Source of the DNA: an uncultured Spirochaetia bacterium
GTDB taxonomy: Bacteria > Spirochaetota > Spirochaetia > CAKZLE01
Assembly (NCBI GenBank): GCA_937125225.1
Contig: CAKZLE010000023.1
Span: 124,001-188,000 of the forward strand
Direction: 5' to 3'
Length of the DNA stretch: 64,000 nt
In this document: positions 61,886-64,000 of the stretch, piece by piece
Position numbering within the stretch: position 1 is the stretch's first letter
How the letters are laid out: each line of letters begins with the position of its first letter
Position numbers and translations under genes: made by a program
Notes under the pieces: model-generated
Database searches by the model: none
Seen by the model: only the letters and a program-made list of their open reading frames with translations
Told to the model about the DNA's origin: nothing

Positions 61886-63073
61886 TCACCAGGAGATCGT
61901 GGATCTTAATACCTCTTCGGACTCACCGATACTCTTCTTCAAGGAGAGTATCTCATCTGTATAATCTATTGATATCGTGAAATCTAATGTATGATCACTC
62001 ATCCCAACAGAGAGTCCAAACTCTAGTCTGTCATGATCATAGATCAAACCTATCTCATGATCCCCCACCCACTCTCCTCTTACATAGCTATATTGGGTCT
62101 TCACGTTCATCTTCAAGGGATCAAGAGAAAGAGTGACCCTACTACTATCTTCAAGACTCTCTTCAAAAAATAGAAGATTCTCCGCCATGAATCGGTAGGA
62201 CCAACGCCTCTCATAGGATATTCTCCCGAATTCCAAGTCTAGCCCAGTAGTATATTGCCGATCATAGACCCCCGTGAAGACGAGAGGCTCCTTATGGTAA
62301 TGATATTCTCTCCACTGTGCGAAGAGACTCAATAGTTGCTTCGAATACTCTACCTTGAAATATCTTCCGAGTTTCAAGTTCTTCGATACAAGAGAGAATC
62401 CATCTTCTATCGCCCGTTGAGCTATGTTGAAATGGAAGGACCCGAATTCCTCGAGTATTGAGAATTCCAGTAAACTGACACTCTTCCCATATTCAGAGAG
62501 CCTTGTGAGGTATCTCATATCAAGGGCATCGTCTAGAGACCACCTCAAACCAATCACAGAAGATTCGAGAGAGCGATGCCCCCCTAGGAGTTCCGCTAGC
62601 CCATCTTCTCTATAGTGATCATACTGACCTAAGATCTCGAAAGCCTCAGAATACTCTCCCAATAATCCAACCGAGGTCACTTCTGTATCTGAGAGGAGAT
62701 ACCCCCCTATGCGAAAGATCCCACTGCTATAGGAGTCATATAAAGCAAGCGTATTACCATGAGCGTAGGGAGAGACCGTTATGTGAGAGATTGCAAAGAT
62801 ATTAGCGAATGAGACTGAATCAGGGTAATAAAGAGAGTGCAGCAATCCTTTGTATACAGGGCTACCGATAGAGATGCCTGCGATGTCTCTCAATCGTATA
62901 GCTAGCTCAGCCTCTCCATCCATAGATAGAGAACCCCAGTCAGCCTTAAAGGTGATCAGGTTATCGACGTCCTCTTCTCTTTCAATATGGGTAACAGAGA
63001 GAGAATTGCCGTAACCTCGAATACCGAGAATCAGGATTATAATAATAAATGGATAGAGTTTCTTTGTTCTCAC
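61886..63073 (-). CDS. Predicted outer-membrane beta-barrel protein, family unknown
   Basis: A protein of 395 aa that I do not recognise. A hydrophobic leader (LYPFIIIILILGIRGYG) with a possible cleavage near residue 23 is followed by many short alternating hydrophobic strands ending in aromatic residues (RRWSYRFMAENLLFF, VKTQYSYVRGEW, HEIGLIYDHDRLEFGLSVGM), as in barrel proteins. The C-terminal residue is Trp after a strand, which fits a barrel signal. It is convergent with mgtE. Function unknown. Confidence 0.6.
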   Translation of the reverse strand: MRTKKLYPFIIIILILGIRGYGNSLSVTHIEREEDVDNLITFKADWGSLSMDGEAELAIRLRDIAGISIGSPVYKGLLHSLYYPDSVSFANIFAISHITVSPYAHGNTLALYDSYSSGIFRIGGYLLSDTEVTSVGLLGEYSEAFEILGQYDHYREDGLAELLGGHRSLESSVIGLRWSLDDALDMRYLTRLSEYGKSVSLLEFSILEEFGSFHFNIAQRAIEDGFSLVSKNLKLGRYFKVEYSKQLLSLFAQWREYHYHKEPLVFTGVYDRQYTTGLDLEFGRISYERRWSYRFMAENLLFFEESLEDSSRVTLSLDPLKMNVKTQYSYVRGEWVGDHEIGLIYDHDRLEFGLSVGMSDHTLDFTISIDYTDEILSLKKSIGESEEVLRSTISW

Positions 63074-63214
63074 GGTTTCTATTAACTGATATACCTGAAT
63101 TTTGATTCATATATAGCCATAATAATAATATTGTTATTGCATTTTTTATCCTAAAGTGAAAAAATAGGCGCAGAAAATTACACTTGTCAAATATTTGTTC
63201 GGAGGTTTTATAAC

Positions 63215-64000
63215 ATGGTGATTCTCACATTGAACTGCGGAAGCTCTTCTGCTAAATATCAATTATATGATTGGGCTGCTAAAGAGGTACTTGCAGTCGG
63301 AGCTATTGAACGAATCGGTCAGAAGATCTCAACAATAGAACATAAAGCAAAGGGAGAGACCTATGAATCTGAAGTATCCTCTCCTTCACATAAAGAGGCG
63401 ATAGAGATCATCATCTCAACGATCCTCGATGAGAAACTCGGGGTCATCAGTTCCGTCGATGAAATCAAAGCCGTAGGACACAGAGTCCTTCATGGTGGAG
63501 AGAAATTCAAAGAGTCTGTGATCGTGACCGATGAGGTCATGGAAGTGTTCGAATCTCTTGTACACCTCGGACCTCTTCATATGCCTGCAAACATCCTGGG
63601 TATCAAAGCAGCTCAGCAGGTCATTCCTGAAGTACCTCATTGTGCTGTCATGGATACCGCTTGGCACCAGACGATGCCACCAGAGGCCTATCTCTATGCA
63701 GTACCCTATCAGTGGTATACCGACCATAATGTAAGAAGATACGGTTTCCACGGAACCAGTTATGTATATACGGCTAAAAGAGCCTCAGTACTGCTAGGGA
63801 AAGCGCCAAAAGATACGAATCTAGTAATCGCCCATATCGGTAACGGTGCATCGATCTGTGCAGTGAAGAATGGAGTCTGTGTAGATACCTCCATGGGACT
63901 CACCCCTCTTGAGGGACTGATCATGGGAACTCGATCAGGAGACCTCGATCCAGCCATACTCCCCTACATCATGAATGCAACGGGAAAGAGTGCGACAGAG
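63215..64000 (+). CDS. ackA: Acetate kinase (3' truncated by window)
   Basis: The first 262 codons of a gene that continues past the window. The start [18 protein letters not shown] is the acetate kinase opening, and [38 protein letters not shown] are its core motifs. It forms ATP and acetate from acetyl phosphate, the last step of mixed-acid or Stickland-type fermentation. CGGAGG lies 9 bases before ATG 63215. The expected full length is about 400-440 aa. Confidence 0.97.
   Translation, partial: MVILTLNCGSSSAKYQLYDWAAKEVLAVGAIERIGQKISTIEHKAKGETYESEVSSPSHKEAIEIIISTILDEKLGVISSVDEIKAVGHRVLHGGEKFKESVIVTDEVMEVFESLVHLGPLHMPANILGIKAAQQVIPEVPHCAVMDTAWHQTMPPEAYLYAVPYQWYTDHNVRRYGFHGTSYVYTAKRASVLLGKAPKDTNLVIAHIGNGASICAVKNGVCVDTSMGLTPLEGLIMGTRSGDLDPAILPYIMNATGKSATE

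Noticed and set aside
1-64000. CRISPR arrays, tRNA or rRNA genes, prophage or intact insertion sequences
   Set aside because: No regularly spaced repeats, tRNA cloverleaf segments, rRNA cores, integrases or transposases were seen by eye; a tRNA scan and a transposase profile search would settle this.

Overview
The window reads as a chromosomal segment of a Gram-negative-type, probably anaerobic or fermentative bacterium. My best guess is a member of the Spirochaetota (order Spirochaetales). The reasons are the amino-acid binding protein whose signal peptide ends in FAGGTQE (a common spirochaete pattern), the long GlyA variant with an internal insertion (as I recall it from spirochaetes and chlamydiae), and the mix of outer-membrane proteins with acetate kinase, carbamate kinase and a cytoplasmic molybdopterin reductase. 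G+C is a little above 40% by eye (not counted). Genes are dense, on both strands, in short operons. I saw no rRNA, tRNA, CRISPR array, prophage, integrase or intact insertion sequence.

Layout: 1-2171 is the 3' part of a PAS-rich hybrid histidine kinase. 2552-3827 is a nitroreductase followed by an HxlR regulator, with related dyads at both promoters. 3881-4192 (minus) is an odd thioredoxin-fold protein. 4402-7159 is a likely operon (GNAT, VOC protein, second nitroreductase, membrane protein with an Lcl-type domain). 7259-9893 holds another GNAT and a GntR-ABC-2 exporter operon with a clear operator. 10089-11501 is an RCC1-repeat lipoprotein. 11574-16554 holds a DUF2804 protein, a long-chain acyl-CoA synthetase, a PNPOx-fold protein, a SpoIIAA-like protein and a LabA-like NYN/LOTUS protein. 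16720-18937 is a polar amino-acid ABC importer. 18997-24817 has a secreted helical-repeat protein, glyA, a 58-aa Hc1-like histone gene and valS.

24972-31471 carries an SDR, a DUF4105 membrane protein, a CoA-binding protein, a TetR regulator, a nucleotidyltransferase-like protein next to a membrane protein, carbamate kinase and a queuosine-precursor transporter. 31480-33537 is an orphan DmsA-like molybdoenzyme. 33631-38356 has DUF1820, an SGNH hydrolase, lon and a U32 protein. 38380-40225 pairs a GlpA-like flavoprotein with an FrdB-like iron-sulfur protein. 40345-45384 has putP, a universal stress protein, rmuC and uraA.

45579-54311 is the most system-like region. An OmpR-type two-component pair is divergent from a five-gene MacA/MacB/TolC-type export operon, and the gap between them holds 11-bp phased direct repeats that look like response-regulator sites. 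54377-64000 has an aldo/keto reductase, an APC permease, an ECF sigma/anti-sigma pair downstream of cysS, murB, mgtE, a predicted outer-membrane protein and the 5' part of ackA.

Most of the window is ordinary core genome. I did not find an obviously new multi-gene system. The best leads are the two-component/exporter locus, the thioredoxin-fold protein with displaced cysteines, the unexpected GlpA/FrdB pairing, the complex region between glyA and the Hc1-like gene, and several promoters whose -10 box abuts the start codon.
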